Shown one piece after another: positions 1 to 12,240 of a stretch of 64,000 bases of DNA. The stretch is from Augochlora pura (lineage: Eukaryota; Arthropoda; Insecta; Hymenoptera; Halictidae), in the NCBI RefSeq assembly GCF_028453695.1, contig NC_135773.1:24539782-24603781 (forward strand). Reading direction: 5' to 3'. Each line of letters opens with the position of its first letter. Position 1 is the stretch's first letter. The translations under genes and the position numbers were made by a program. The notes under the pieces were generated by a model. It was not told the DNA's origin. It ran no database searches and worked only from the letters and a program-made list of their open reading frames with translations.

Positions 1-2812
1 GGCACATATATCCGTCGTCGACACGGCGGCACTATCCGATGGGGCTAGATACACACATACATACGTACCACCGAGCTTTTGACGCGCATCGGTGTAAGCA
101 GCAGCCCTGATGGGTAATCGATTTTCATTAATGGACGTCGCTCGCGTAACACAAAATTTCAGCGGACACAGTCTCGACCTCGGCCTCGGTTTCAGCCGGG
201 GGAAAGAGACGGGGAAGTTCTGTCGCAGCGCGTGTCCCCGTTCAAATTGCTGCTGCATCGTGCTGCAACAGCAATTGTATAATTACAACGGTGATTATAC
301 AGTGGCGGCGGAGACGATCTTCGCAAAGGCGATATCTGCTTTTAATTGATTATGCTACTTTTTTGTCGTGTAACAATGCTGAAACAGGGTCTGCTACGAT
401 TTCAATTATTTTAACACTGGAACTACCGACGATTGAGGTATACCTGCTTCTACCGGAGGGGTCGAATGACTTGTTTCTTAAATTAACAAGACATTTAATA
501 GAATTTAATAGTTTCGTCGCCTCGCATAATTCTGATACCATGTCTCGCGGGATTTTACATTTTACAAAGCTCTTGTCTATGATCCGAAAATGTAAAATAA
601 ATTTTACGTAACTCGGAAGCAACATGCATCAGTCTCTAAATGTATAATTTATTAACGAAATTATTGACTCTAATGGGACAAGTGCGAGATCAATAGTTAT
701 TCGACAGAGTGCCATTAATTTATAAACTATCCCGTGAAATGTGCTTCTGTTCCATTAGTACACCTTCGTGTTTTACATACTCGAAATCGTACGAATAATT
801 ATTTAGCTCATAGGGTTTTCCAAGTAGTTCAATATTATCATTGGAAAATCAAAAATAATATAATAAATGTTTCTCTGGTTCGCGTTACGTTTGGAACTTG
901 TTTCGACCAACATAGACGCATAGCAATCCCGGGAGCACCGCATACGTTTTGCCACTTTCGCAACAAAAAGTTAAATTCGCAACACGGAAACAGGAAGTAA
1001 AAATGAAAATGCGGCGTGTCTGCGTTTAATGAAACAATTTGCTGCCTTTGCTGCTAATTGTTACCGGTAATATGTATATATTTGCACGAATTGCAGGTTA
1101 TTGTAACACGAATGACTGCAACAATTAATTTATGTTATATTTACCGTTCAACTTTAGACCGCTATGCAAAATAACAATTACGAGCATAGACCGCACGAAA
1201 AAGAAACATAATATTCTTCGAAATTTGTTTGTTATTTCCAAAGCAACGAAACTCAATAAATTGTTAGTAATCCCAATAGAAACTTAACAAACGCAGTGTT
1301 CGTAGTACATATATTTAAACAGCTTATATTATTTTCGATTCGCGACTAAAAAGAATGATTGAAAACCGAGTAAAAATATCGATCGCGTAACAACTGTCTC
1401 GACAATAAATTTTTCCAGCGACGGTCGGACCTAGGAGAACCAGCGCCGAGCAAGAATTATACGTTACAGCGTGGCTGCACGTTTTAATATTAATAGACAC
1501 GTCCCGGCGTTTGTTGTTCCATTGAGAGCTGGCGCGGAATCGATTCTGGAACGATTTCGGCGCAATAAGCAAAATTATTCCGCCTCATAAAATTTTTCCA
1601 CCGCGATCGGATCCCCGCGCGATAATCTTTAAAGAGGAACGAACGCCGCTGCGTCGCGTCGTACGGTGCTCGATTTCCTTAGAAAATCGAGTTCAAGCGA
1701 AAAACACGTGGAAAATAAATCAAATACGTGGATATTACACAGTCGATATTGTAATAACTGTCCTACTAATAATTAACAATTTTTACATTTGCTTTTGTGT
1801 TTTAAGTTCTGAATTTTTCTATTATTTCTTAAGCATTTTTACAGCGGCAGAAACGATTGAAATTAACAGAAACGATGCGTTAATTTTTTAATGCAAGCTT
1901 TTAAGCGACAACGATTGTTCTCCTATTTTTCGAAGGAATCGACCGCGGCGGCCGCCGTCGTTCTCCGCCGCGCGGATTTTGTTTACCGGCGCGAGTGCCA
2001 GCCGAAGACGAAATTGCAGGCACCCGTCTAACGAGATTTTCGAAAAGGCGAGGAGCCTAACAACCCAACCAATTATTCACGACATTTATAGAGTCGGCTG
2101 AGATCCAATTACACCGAGGGGGATGCTCGCATCTTTAGGAAACGCTTAAAGCCGATGTGCCTAAGGTCGCCAGGACTCGAATCCGGGATAACGCGAGCCG
2201 TGGCGCCGTATTATCCGAAGCTTTTCTCGCAAGCCAAGACCATCGTCGGGAAATTTCAAATTCTTCCAATCCCAGACCCCTTATTTCAAAGGATCAAAAC
2301 ACCAAGTTCCTGCGAAATTGGCACACTTAAACAATTCTGTGAAACATTTAAAAATTACATACTATTAGCATTAATACTATATTATAAGCAATTTTTATTG
2401 CATTACTGTTATATATTCACGCCTTTCAAAAATGCGAACATGAAAATTACTAAAAAACTATTCTTTCACCCTGTCATCATTAATTAAAATTCCCCTTTAT
2501 ATTTAGTTTCCACTAGTTATTTGAACATTTAACAGGAACAGAAACTATGCACGCTACCTGTTAAATGCACAGATTTACCGCAGTCGTACCGTAGCACATA
2601 ATTATCCATGGTACACTTGCAATTGTCGCAAGTCCCCGGGTGCGCCGTGTGCAACTTATATCGCCAGGAACAATGGATTGAAACGCTCGTTTCCACTCAG
2701 CGAAACACAGCGGCCAGTGACAAACGTCGAAGTCGCGCATTGTTTATCGTCGAAAAGAAGGTAACGAATAAGCGGGGACGCGCGAACGGTTTCCCCGCCG
2801 CATTACGACGGG

Positions 2813-2837
2813 GAGAGAGAGAGAGAGAGAGAGAGAG
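2813..2837. repeat. (GA)n microsatellite
   Basis: Uninterrupted GA dinucleotide run of about 12 units, the first of many GA/CT tracts in the window. No gene context is visible nearby. Confidence 0.9.
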
Positions 2838-4441
2838 CAGCCATTGCTAAACGCCCCGGCACGCAATTACGATTAAATTCAATAGAAGAAAAAACATAAA
2901 ACGGTTTAACCGGCCGGGTATTGAGAAGGTTCCGCCGTAATGAACAGCAAGAACTTCAAAACGAATTCTATCGCGACATAAAAGCCGTTCGCGGACAAAT
3001 GATTTTCTTTGGCAAAATTTTAATTCAAAGCAAACATAGAGGCGAGTTATTCAGTCGCCGCATAATTGTGTCATTAATTTTAATAAACTCGTCGGCGACG
3101 TATCGGCACAGGTCCGACTGGTCGAAGGTCGATTGGTGCCGCCACCGCGCGCGAACAAAATATCTCGCGCGTTCAACCAAGAAATCCCGCCCCGTCCCGT
3201 TTGCCTCGAAATCTTAAACACGGAAATGATGAAGCGAACGTTGCCGCGTTGCTCGTTTTTCCCCCATGGACCGCGGCGCGATTAAAGCTCGGCGAACCGT
3301 ACGAATTTTGTATTAACTTGCGAGCGCCGTGTTTCTTTCCGTTAATTCGCGAAGCCGGACCGAGAGCGACCCAATTGTTCCGACCGCCGTAAAGAGGGAT
3401 TGTTCCGTGCCGAAACAACAATATTTTACTTTCGTCGAATGCACGTGTGCGAGCCTTGGGGGAGAAAAAAAAGGAAGTCGCCGGCGAGCGCGGAACACAG
3501 CCGGGTTACAGGGGGGAAATGAATTCAGATGGTCCAGAACTTCGGAAATACGGCGGAATTTTAAATTAAAATATGAAGCGTTTGCCACGGGGGTGGGTTC
3601 ACGTTCGGCGTTCATCGCTGGAGAACGCGCGCAATGGTTTTCAGAAATATTTGCTCCGCGGAGTTTCGCCGCTGCGCGGAAAAAAAATTCCCGAATATAA
3701 TTGAACGGGAATGTTTGAGATTCGTTCGTCTTCGGAAACCAAGGAATTTATTAAATACCGTTTTCGCCGCCGCCGGTTCGAAGCGCCGTTGTCGGATCGT
3801 TTCCGAAAAAAGCATGGGAACACTTTAATAAAATTTCACGGAAAGTATATATCATCTCCAAGTTATCGGAACCGCTGACGCAGAAAATATGATATCGGTC
3901 TCCCTAAATTTCCGCGGAAAGTCAAATTTCCCTGGCTGGCCGTGGCGGTCTTCCACAGGGTGACGAGCGACAGCTTTTGTTTCTATCGGCTCTCGTTGTC
4001 TCCAATTAATAGGAGCATCGAATTGGAGAAAAAACAGAAACGTCGAAAACGTAGAAAATGAACTCGAAGTTCATATAAATCCTCGAGGTGGCCACAACCC
4101 AATGAAATAAGATTTCTGACCGAAGTTTCTCGATAACCATAATTTCAGGACACAGCTTACGAGCGCGGCGGCGTCGAAACCATTCTTCTCGACCGCGTAT
4201 CGAGGAGCCACGACCACCGACGTCGATTAGTTCATAATTTGGCAGAGAACGCTGTTCCGGCTGTTCGAGATACGCGGAAGTAATTCGGCATTCGTCGGGT
4301 TGAAATTTTCATTTCGGTTCGTCGGGACGCGGAAAAAGCGGAGCTTCCGTCGCCGCGGATAAGAACATTGACTGATGACGCTCGCGGCGAATGGTATAGT
4401 CATCGAGTTGTGTACAACTCGGCGAGAACTATTTCTGCAAC

Positions 4442-4458
4442 GGGGGGGGGGGGGGGGG
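4442..4458. repeat. G homopolymer, 17 bases
   Basis: Seventeen consecutive G. Similar G or C runs occur at 38383-38401, 43124-43142 and 45736-45750. Exact length is likely to be unreliable in any assembly. Confidence 0.9.
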
Positions 4459-4676
4459 AGCAGTTTGAATATCAGTCGAGAAACGATATTAGTACTGGTG
4501 TACTATTTCACATCTACGGGGCCCTCGTTTCCCGCGGACGAGAGTTGCATTATTCCGAAACGCTTTTCACTGTTACTGGCAAAATGCCGAGCGTAAATAA
4601 TGGCCGAACATCAGCGGGCACCGCGTTTTCCCCGACACTTCGTTCATTCCGTTAATATTATCATTATTATTATTAT

Positions 4677-4776
4677 NNNNNNNNNNNNNNNNNNNNNNNN
4701 NNNNNNNNNNNNNNNNNNNNNNNNNNNNNNNNNNNNNNNNNNNNNNNNNNNNNNNNNNNNNNNNNNNNNNNNNNNN
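4677..4776. other. Assembly gap (100 N)
   Basis: Exactly 100 N, a placeholder length. The left edge is an ATT-rich microsatellite and the right edge is the first unit of a 158-bp tandem repeat, so the gap probably hides more repeat. Confidence 0.98.
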
Positions 4777-5092
4777 ACATAATTATAATATATTACAGTT
4801 ACATTACTATTATAAATTATAATAAATTAATAGTTCCATTCGGATACAGAATCTGAAAAATAAATTCCGACGTCGCCGATGGATTTCTAAAAACAATAAA
4901 ATTTTCGAAAGTGTATATCGAATCTCGATAGCTTACATAATTATAATATATTACAGTTACATTACTATTATAAATTATAATAAATTAATAGTTCCATTCG
5001 GATACAGAATCCGAAAAATAAATTCCGACGTCACTGATGGATTTCGAAAAACAATAAAATTTTCGAAAGTGTATATCGAATCTCGATAGCTT
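4777..5092. repeat. 158-bp tandem duplication beside gap
   Basis: Two adjacent 158-bp units (4777-4934 and 4935-5092) differ at only a handful of bases. Both start acataattataatatatta and end aatctcgatagctt. The first unit abuts the gap directly, so the true array is probably longer than two units. The unit is AT-rich with no ORF; I do not recognise the family. Confidence 0.9.
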
Positions 5093-8000
5093 ACGTGCAG
5101 AAACAACTACGGACAGGTTGCCGCAAAGCATAAAATCGCAGTTGGCATTTTATTCGGGACAGTCGAACAAAGAAAGCCGCGCGATCCTCGCGGTCGACGG
5201 GACGCGCGCACAGGTGCGACACGTATGTGTATTCTAGGGATCCGGTGATAAAACAGTGGGTATTATCTCTTCGTTCCCCGGCGCTAACGATAATTATTTG
5301 TAACGGGCTTAAACACAAACACCGGGCAGAGACCGCGAAAATAGCGCGTCGCTCGTAGCGGAACACGTAAATCCGGCCTCGTTCAGAGTTTCCATTACGT
5401 TATATTAGTCTGTCGGGCGGGAGTAACTCCGGTTAACGCGCCAATACCGCCGCGCGGTGACACGGTGAGTCTTTATCGCGGCAAAAATCGCGCGCGAACG
5501 CGCAAACTTGATAGGTTTTTGCTCTCCCGATCCGACCGGATACCCCCGTAACCGTTCGTCCCCCTCCCCCCCGCGAACGAAGCACAAAACACCGTCGATA
5601 GAACATCGTCGCGCGTGCACGTACAATCGACTAACTTCATAATGCCCGGCGATCGTACCGCGCGCCCGGTCCGGATTCAAATGTTATTGGCCCTCGTAAT
5701 TGTCCCGGCTTATATTTCAATGCAAGATGCCCCTTGACAGCCGGGCCGATTCCATTGTGTCGAATTTCCATCGACCCCCGCTCTCCCCACTCCGCTTCGC
5801 GGAGAAAACTGCGGATAATGTTTCATTAAATATTGAATTCGGTGCTCCGGTCGATTTCGAATATAAAAACGAAAGGCAAAGTTCCGCGGCCTCTCTTGTT
5901 CGCGTTCGATCGGAAACACCCGATACGATTTTTCGTGCGGCATTCAAATATCGCGCGCCCTCCTCTGTCTGTCGCTGATTCGCGAGACGAGTACCCTCTC
6001 CCCGGTGTAATGGAATTTAGAACCCGTTCGCGTCCGTGCGTGGCCAAAGTATTCTCTGTACGCGGTAATTGCTTGAACGGCGAAATACGTTGTCGAGACA
6101 ATAGGCAATTAAATCGTTTCCTATTATCGACTGCGCAAGAAGCGATTACGTGTGAAACGTGTTAAAGTCGCTCGGTTGCTCCGCCGAACGATTGAAGGGA
6201 AAGGCCGAGAAAGGGCCAATATTCGCGAATCTTTGCCAGCGTGCGGACGGTGTGTCATTCCAATCGATAAAACTTGCGCAATAAAATTTATGCCGCCGTA
6301 ACACGTGACCTTAAATTGCACGCGAAGCTTCATAAAAAGGAAACGCGGCGCCGGAAGAAAGGAGATTAAGTATTTACCTGCGGAACTGCGACGGCTCACG
6401 GCTCTGGAGATTTTAAAGCTCTGCGGGCTATATCGAACACCCTCTCCCTCTCCCCCCTCCCTCCCCGATCTCACCTTGCATACAGTTTTACGAGGGTAAT
6501 CGATTTGCGCGTGGTCTCCCTCCAAGATCCACGCCGTGTACTTTTACGGTGGACCAAAGTTTAACGATGTTGTCTGCCGCGTTACTCGTAAACGAGTGTC
6601 AATATTACTTATTATGCCGTGATCGGTATTGTTAACGTTGGACCGCAATCTACGGACAGCGCCGCCCTTTTTATTAGCAACGCGTTAACCGGACGTTTGC
6701 AAATATATCTGCGCAAACGGGCGCCTCTCATGCTGATTGTAATTAACACAGAAACGGAGGAACTTTTTCACAATTATATAACCGAGAGAGTGTTTCTTTT
6801 ATTAATTGAAACAGGAATTTTTAATTGGTTTACTTTGAACAGTAATCTTAGGAGATATTATTAGATTACGTCAGCCCCGAGAACTGACTTCGGTCATTGT
6901 CGACAAAACGATCTGCGCGGCACCAACGCCGATTATGATCGCCGCTGTAAATTATAATAAAAGAAACTCGTAAATTCTAATACTTGTCCAGTATATCAAC
7001 CCTTATCAGTTCAACGACCATGAATTTCATTGTAAGATTTATCACTTACGCCGTCGCCGTTCTTCTTTAAAAAGTCATGCCAACTCTACCAAGCCGGACG
7101 TGCGTGTTGCTTATAAACTCAGAAAATCGCAACTATGTCACACTCTTTAATTATAAAAGCATTTATAATTTCTCTCGTGCGCCTTGATAAGTCGCGAACA
7201 ATTATCCGATTACAGATTATAAATGTATTATATTTGCAAGGTCAACGAATTAATAGACAGAGAACAACGAAGAACACAGTTTAGAAAAGTTTCTCTCTGT
7301 GTCGGTAAATTAAAATCCGCTTAAAAATCCACGTTCATATTATACTGAGAATACGTACATATCCGTAGCCGATTACATAGTTTTCCGCGGCCATCATTAA
7401 AACTGGTATAACATGTTTGTAGAACCTAATAGGATTACAGTACCAGCAGGCAGGTATTAAACTATCGAGCACGACTTTCGTTAATTAAATAGTTCCGTTT
7501 CTATGGGGACCTTTCGGGGGCAACGTCGACGAATCGGCAGTCGACGGGCGACGACTCCGGATTAATAAAATCCGAATCGACGCGATTGCGAGTGGCACCG
7601 GTCGCGAACTCAAAGGCGCGACCGCAAATCTGTAATATTATCGTAAACGTGAGATTTCGTTTGGCGATCCGGTAGGTTCGCTGCTCGCCGGGAAACACGA
7701 GGCTCCATCGAAGAACGCAGACAGAAGGCGGCGAACACATTTGAAATACGAGCGTGTCCCGCTCGAGCTTTTGCCGAAGCGACTACACCGCTTCCTTTGA
7801 AAGGCCGAGAAGCATCAAATGTCATTCCCCGAAGGCCGCGGCGTGTCCGCCATTAAACGGCGTAAACCACCGGGCGCGGGCAACCGTGTGCCGGTGTCGG
7901 TCCTGTTAATTTTGAATGTAACCGTATTGCTTGAGAAATGGCCCTCGCTTCTCTCTACGCATAGTCGATCTGTTCGTGCCCGTGAACCGCGGACGTTCAT

Positions 8001-9361
8001 GCTCGGAAACGGATCTGACGGAGCGGCCGTAACGTTGGGGTTTGCCGGCTGCCAGTCGACACACCGGAAGCCCACCCACGCGCTCTCGAACAATAATTAA
8101 CTATTCGCCGTCCCCCCGCCGCCGTCGCCGCGCGTCTCGCAAAAATTTCTTCGCTGGTCGCCCTTATCGGGGAATTATGCTTCCAAGAATTAAGCCTCCA
8201 AGAATGGGTTAAGCAATTACAGTTACAGTTTTGCCAAGGATTTCGATCGGCGCAGAATTTAATCAAACGTTCCCCGTACCCGGTTCCGCGGAACGGACAA
8301 GCGGCGGTCTAGAGCGAGCCTCTCGCGTTCAACTGTGATACAGAAGATCCTATAGCATCAGCGAAAACGAGAAACAGATATTGTACATGGAGCCGTTAAG
8401 CGTATGTTAGCAGTTTGAGCCAAAGGTACGATAAAATCGTTGGAGGGTTCCAGTTCGGCGAGCACCTTTGTATGCCAATTGATTCGATAATCCCGGCCAG
8501 GGAAACGGGGAATGATTCCCAGAAGGACTCTCTCCGCTCGCCGTTGCTATGCTGATTTTTCCTCCATTTCATCTTTTTTTTTCTTTTTGTTTTCAATGGG
8601 TTGGGGCGCGTTCAACGAAATTTATCGTACGGACGTCACTGTCCATTTAGGGACTTCGCAAAACCGTTCGATTGCAATTTATTACACGGCCGTGCCCGTG
8701 CCGTGACCGCCGCTTCTCGATTACTCTCAATTGAATCGCAATTGAGACGCAAACAACAGCTTTGCCTCGCAGAAACGATAACATTAATCATCGGGCAGCA
8801 CCGGGAAAATTAGTGCATGGAAATGTACGAACAGAACCGGGCCGGTCGCGCGCAACCCGGCCGGGGCCCCCATTCTTACAGTCGCCGGCTGGCATTGTGC
8901 TCGGATCAATTATTTATTTATTTCGACGACGACGTAATTTATTTTCATGGCGCGCCATTTAATGCGCCGGTAATCGTATTACGATTTAACACGGCCGTGT
9001 TGTACCCTACGCGCATATTAAATATATTCGATGCGCGCCGCTAGGCTGCATTCCGCGTACGGCCATTGTGATATCGTGAATACGTCCGCGAACGCGCAAA
9101 CTTCGTGACGTTTTCCCTCCGATCGCTGATGGAAATTCATTTTTTACATCGAACATAATTGTTCACCTTTCGTTCTTTCACGGGGCCATTGGTCGCGCGA
9201 AGAAAAATTCACGTTTCACGGAATTATTCACTAGAGTTCTACCGCGAACGAATGTGTCCCATTGAAATCGAGCAACCGGCTCCACATTGTCGTCGAAACG
9301 AAGCTGGAACCCCTATACGTAATAGGCGGAAATATGTAGAATTGTTTCGCACGTGTAGCAG
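5093..9361. other. Non-coding stretch, no gene seen
   Basis: CpG-rich blocks (about 5.1-6.5 kb and 7.5-9.1 kb) alternate with AT-rich DNA. ORFs up to 133 codons occur on both strands without recognisable domains, and no donor/acceptor-bounded exon stands out. I see no mobile element or RNA gene. Confidence 0.55.
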
Positions 9362-10344
9362 TTGGGGATTTTTTTATGATTTTTTTAATCAACTCATCGG
9401 GGGTATTAGGTAGTCTGGGACTCATTTTTCGACACTGGGTGAGTTTTCAATCGCGTTCCCGTGGAGCAATTTGAACTCCAGGTAGCTTAAATTGAAGCTG
9501 AAAGTGTATACTTTACGACCCCGGAAGCTATATTACCGTAAAACGGCCTGGGATTTTTTTATGATTTTTTGAAGCTACTTTTCGGGGTTAGTGGGCCGTC
9601 TGAGGCTCATTTTTGGACTTTGGACGAGTTTCCAATAACTTTCCCGTGGAGCAATTTGAACTCCAGGTAGCTTAAACTGAAGCTGAAGGTGTCTACTTTA
9701 CGAATACGGAAGGTACATTCTCGTAAAACGGCCTGGGATTTTTTTATGATTTTTTGAATCAACTTGTCGGGGGTATTGGGCTGTCTGAGACTCATTTTTG
9801 GACTTTGGGCGAGTTTCCAATAACTTTCCCGGGGAGCAATTTGAACTCCAGGTAGCTTAAATTGAAGCTGAAGGTGTCTACTTTACGAATACGGAAGGTA
9901 CATTCTCGTTAAACGGCCTGGGATTTTTTTATGATTTTTTGAAGCTACTTTTCGGGGGTAATGGTCCGTCCGAGGCTCATTTTTGGACTTTGGGCGAGTT
10001 TCCAATAACTTTCCCGTTGAGCAATTTGAACTCCAGGTAGCTTAAATTGAAGCTGAAAGTGTCTACTTTACGAATACGGAAGGTACATTCCCGTTAAACG
10101 GCCTGGGATTTTTTTATGATTTTTTGAAGCTACTTTTCGGGGGTAATGGTCCGTCCGAGGCTCATTTTTGGACTTTGAGCGAGTTTCCAATAACTTTCCC
10201 GGGGAGCAATTTGAACTCCAGGTAGCTTAAATTGAAGCTGAAAGTGTCTACTTTACGAATACGGAAGGTACATTCCCGTAAAACGGCCTGGGATTTTTTT
10301 ATGATTTTTTGAATCAACTTGTCGGGGGTATTAGGCTGTCTGAG
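9362..10344 (+). repeat. 185-bp satellite array 1 (about 5.3 monomers)
   Basis: The landmark cctgggatttttttatgatt recurs at 9547, 9732, 9917, 10102 and 10287, an exact 185-bp period, with a diverged first copy at 9362. Each monomer carries the blocks ggagcaatttgaactccagg and gtgtctactttacga and a small palindrome (AGCTT, six-base loop, AAGCT). Two subtypes alternate after the T-rich block: one reads gaatcaactt, the other gaagctactt. The array stops mid-monomer near 10344. Short minus-strand ORFs run through it, but 185 is not a multiple of three, so they cannot stay open across units; I read this as non-coding satellite. A sister array lies at 52945-53671. Confidence 0.95.
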
Positions 10345-10479
10345 CGCGGCACGAGCGAACGGGTCGGTCCCGTGCGCTGTAAATTGATACCTAACATTTC
10401 ACGGACGAACGTAATTACCATCAAACGATTCGAGATTAACGCGCGAAAGTTATTAAACATCGAGAGGTTAATTGCAATT

Positions 10480-10670
10480 GAAAGTTGCCGGCCCTGGCCA
10501 GCCTGTTTCCCCCGACAATGGCAAAATCGGCGGCGCCTCGCGAGCAAGTTGGGGAAGCCCCAGAGTCTTAAAGTCGCCGCCGACTGTTCCGGAAACTTCA
10601 TTTCGCGTCGCGTGGGACAAGGTATGTGAAATTGTAGAATGCGAGTCACGATATTCCTGCCGGATTCGAC
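10480..10670. repeat. Diverged dispersed GC-rich repeat, copy A
   Basis: This segment aligns by eye with 12040-12240. The best blocks are gttccggaaacttcatttcg here against gttccgcaaacttcgtttcg there, and cgagtcacgatattcctgcc against cgagtcacgggtattcccgg. The order of blocks is the same in both. It starts about 135 bp after satellite array 1 ends. No coding potential is recognisable; a 195-codon minus-strand ORF (10314-10901) crosses it but resembles nothing I know. It could be an old transposon fragment or a segmental duplication. Confidence 0.6.
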
Positions 10671-12039
10671 GACAGTTCCCGTTTGGCATGTCCACGCGGC
10701 CCGCAGCCCGTTCCCGATGAACAGAAAAAGAACGAACTTTCCGCTATATCTTATTGCCTCGCACCTGTCCTGCGGAAGCTTATGGAACTTTAACTGAAAA
10801 TAAGTACTGGCCGGGACACCTGCAACATTTTTATATCGGCCGCAACGATACTTTCCCCGACCCTTACATATTTCAGCAGCCGAAATATACGGTCTTTTCA
10901 CGAATCCGACGAAACTTTGCCGATACTGTATCTTAAGAAATTTTTCATCCTCTTGGGGAGTTTGCTGTGCCTTTTTTCCTTAACGCTAAACCTGCTCTAC
11001 GCATCTTCGGTTTCTCATCGAACAAATAAATAAAATCCTATAGAAGCATTTATTGGGAAATTATTGAACACGTTGTATTATCGAAGCAAATACTATGATG
11101 GTGTTATAGTATATATTATTGAACTATAAAAGTGTTTACAGATACGTTAAACTCGTTGGTAAAAGGGAGACTTTAATGATTTTACTCGCCAAAATGTATT
11201 CGTTTATTTCCCGAGAAGTGCGCGCGATTAAACGTAACGGGCAGAAAGGACCGCTTTGACATATTATTTAACAAAATATGTAAACGGGAACGAATCGAAT
11301 AATGAAATTTTTCGTTTGACGTTGTTTACAGAATTATTCGAGGGTCGTTGAAATCTTTTGAACGGCGCCGCCATACACCCAAGTCTCGTTATTCGCGGTA
11401 TTTTTACGCGTAAACTACATTTACGTAGCTTTTTTTCTATATTTTAATTCGCGTGGATTTTTACACATGAGAAATATTATGTCTCGCCGGTTGGCAAAAA
11501 AAGAGACGAATTCGTTGCAGTATAATCGTGACGCGCATTAAATATTTAATTTACACGTTTTCGTAATAATTCTTTGCATTCTTTTTTCATAAACATACGT
11601 TCGCGAAGACCCGCGCGAACCGCAAACCCGATGCGCACAACGCGAAACGCGCATCCCTCGTTTTTTCCCCAAGGATATGCACGGAGGAAAATGCATCGTA
11701 ACTCGAACGCAAGTGATTAAATAATATCCAGAATTTGTTAAGCAGACTGTATAAAAGGGTTCCCGTTTGCTTACCTCCTATTTCCTACAACACAGACATG
11801 TTTGTTCTCCGATTCCAATGGCGCTCGAGCTGCATTGGTGCAGCAATACCTAGCGACCGGAACACGTCTGACACGCTCGCGGACGTATCGCGCGGCAGAC
11901 ACGGCGGAATCACCATCCGCGGAAGACCGAATTATTTTCTCACTCGGCGTGATCGCATTTACTTAAGCGTCACGTAATTCCTCCCATAGCGTACACGGGA
12001 ATTTTCCGACTGTATCGCCAGTGTGCACACGTTTTCGCG

Positions 12040-12240
12040 TGCAGCCGGAGCGTTTCCCTTGAAAACGGGAAATCCGCGTAGTCCCACGAGTTGCCGGGGC
12101 GAAGCCGTAAGAGCCCCGAAGTCGGAGAAACCGTTCCGCAAACTTCGTTTCGCCTCACGGGGAGGGTAGAGAATGTCGCGCGAAAAGTGTGCGAGATCGG
12201 CGAATCCGAGTCACGGGTATTCCCGGCGGGATCGTAGCGG
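12040..12240. repeat. Diverged dispersed GC-rich repeat, copy B
   Basis: Second copy of the element at 10480-10670, in the same orientation about 1.55 kb away. Similarity is patchy, with several indels, so the two copies are old. No terminal inverted repeats or target duplications are visible at the edges. Confidence 0.6.

Larger units (their letters stand above)
1..4676. other. Non-coding stretch, no gene seen
   Basis: No ORF here has a recognisable domain or a coherent exon with splice signals. The longest open frames are about 120 codons, overlap on both strands and sit in CpG-rich DNA, as expected by chance. The stretch contains one GA microsatellite, a 17-base G run and an ATT-rich end running into the first gap. 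It could be intergenic or intronic; the sequence does not decide. Confidence 0.6.

Noticed and set aside
2155..2215. B-box-like ggactcgaatcc suggesting a tRNA or tRNA-derived SINE
   Set aside because: The T-arm does not pair and no A box lies at the right distance.
10314..10901. 195-codon minus-strand ORF
   Set aside because: It runs from a dispersed repeat into the end of the satellite array; no recognisable domain and no splice signals.
11767..11830. Possible minus-strand exon ending at a GAG|GTAAGC donor
   Set aside because: The only ATG-initiated frame reaches a TAG just before the donor.
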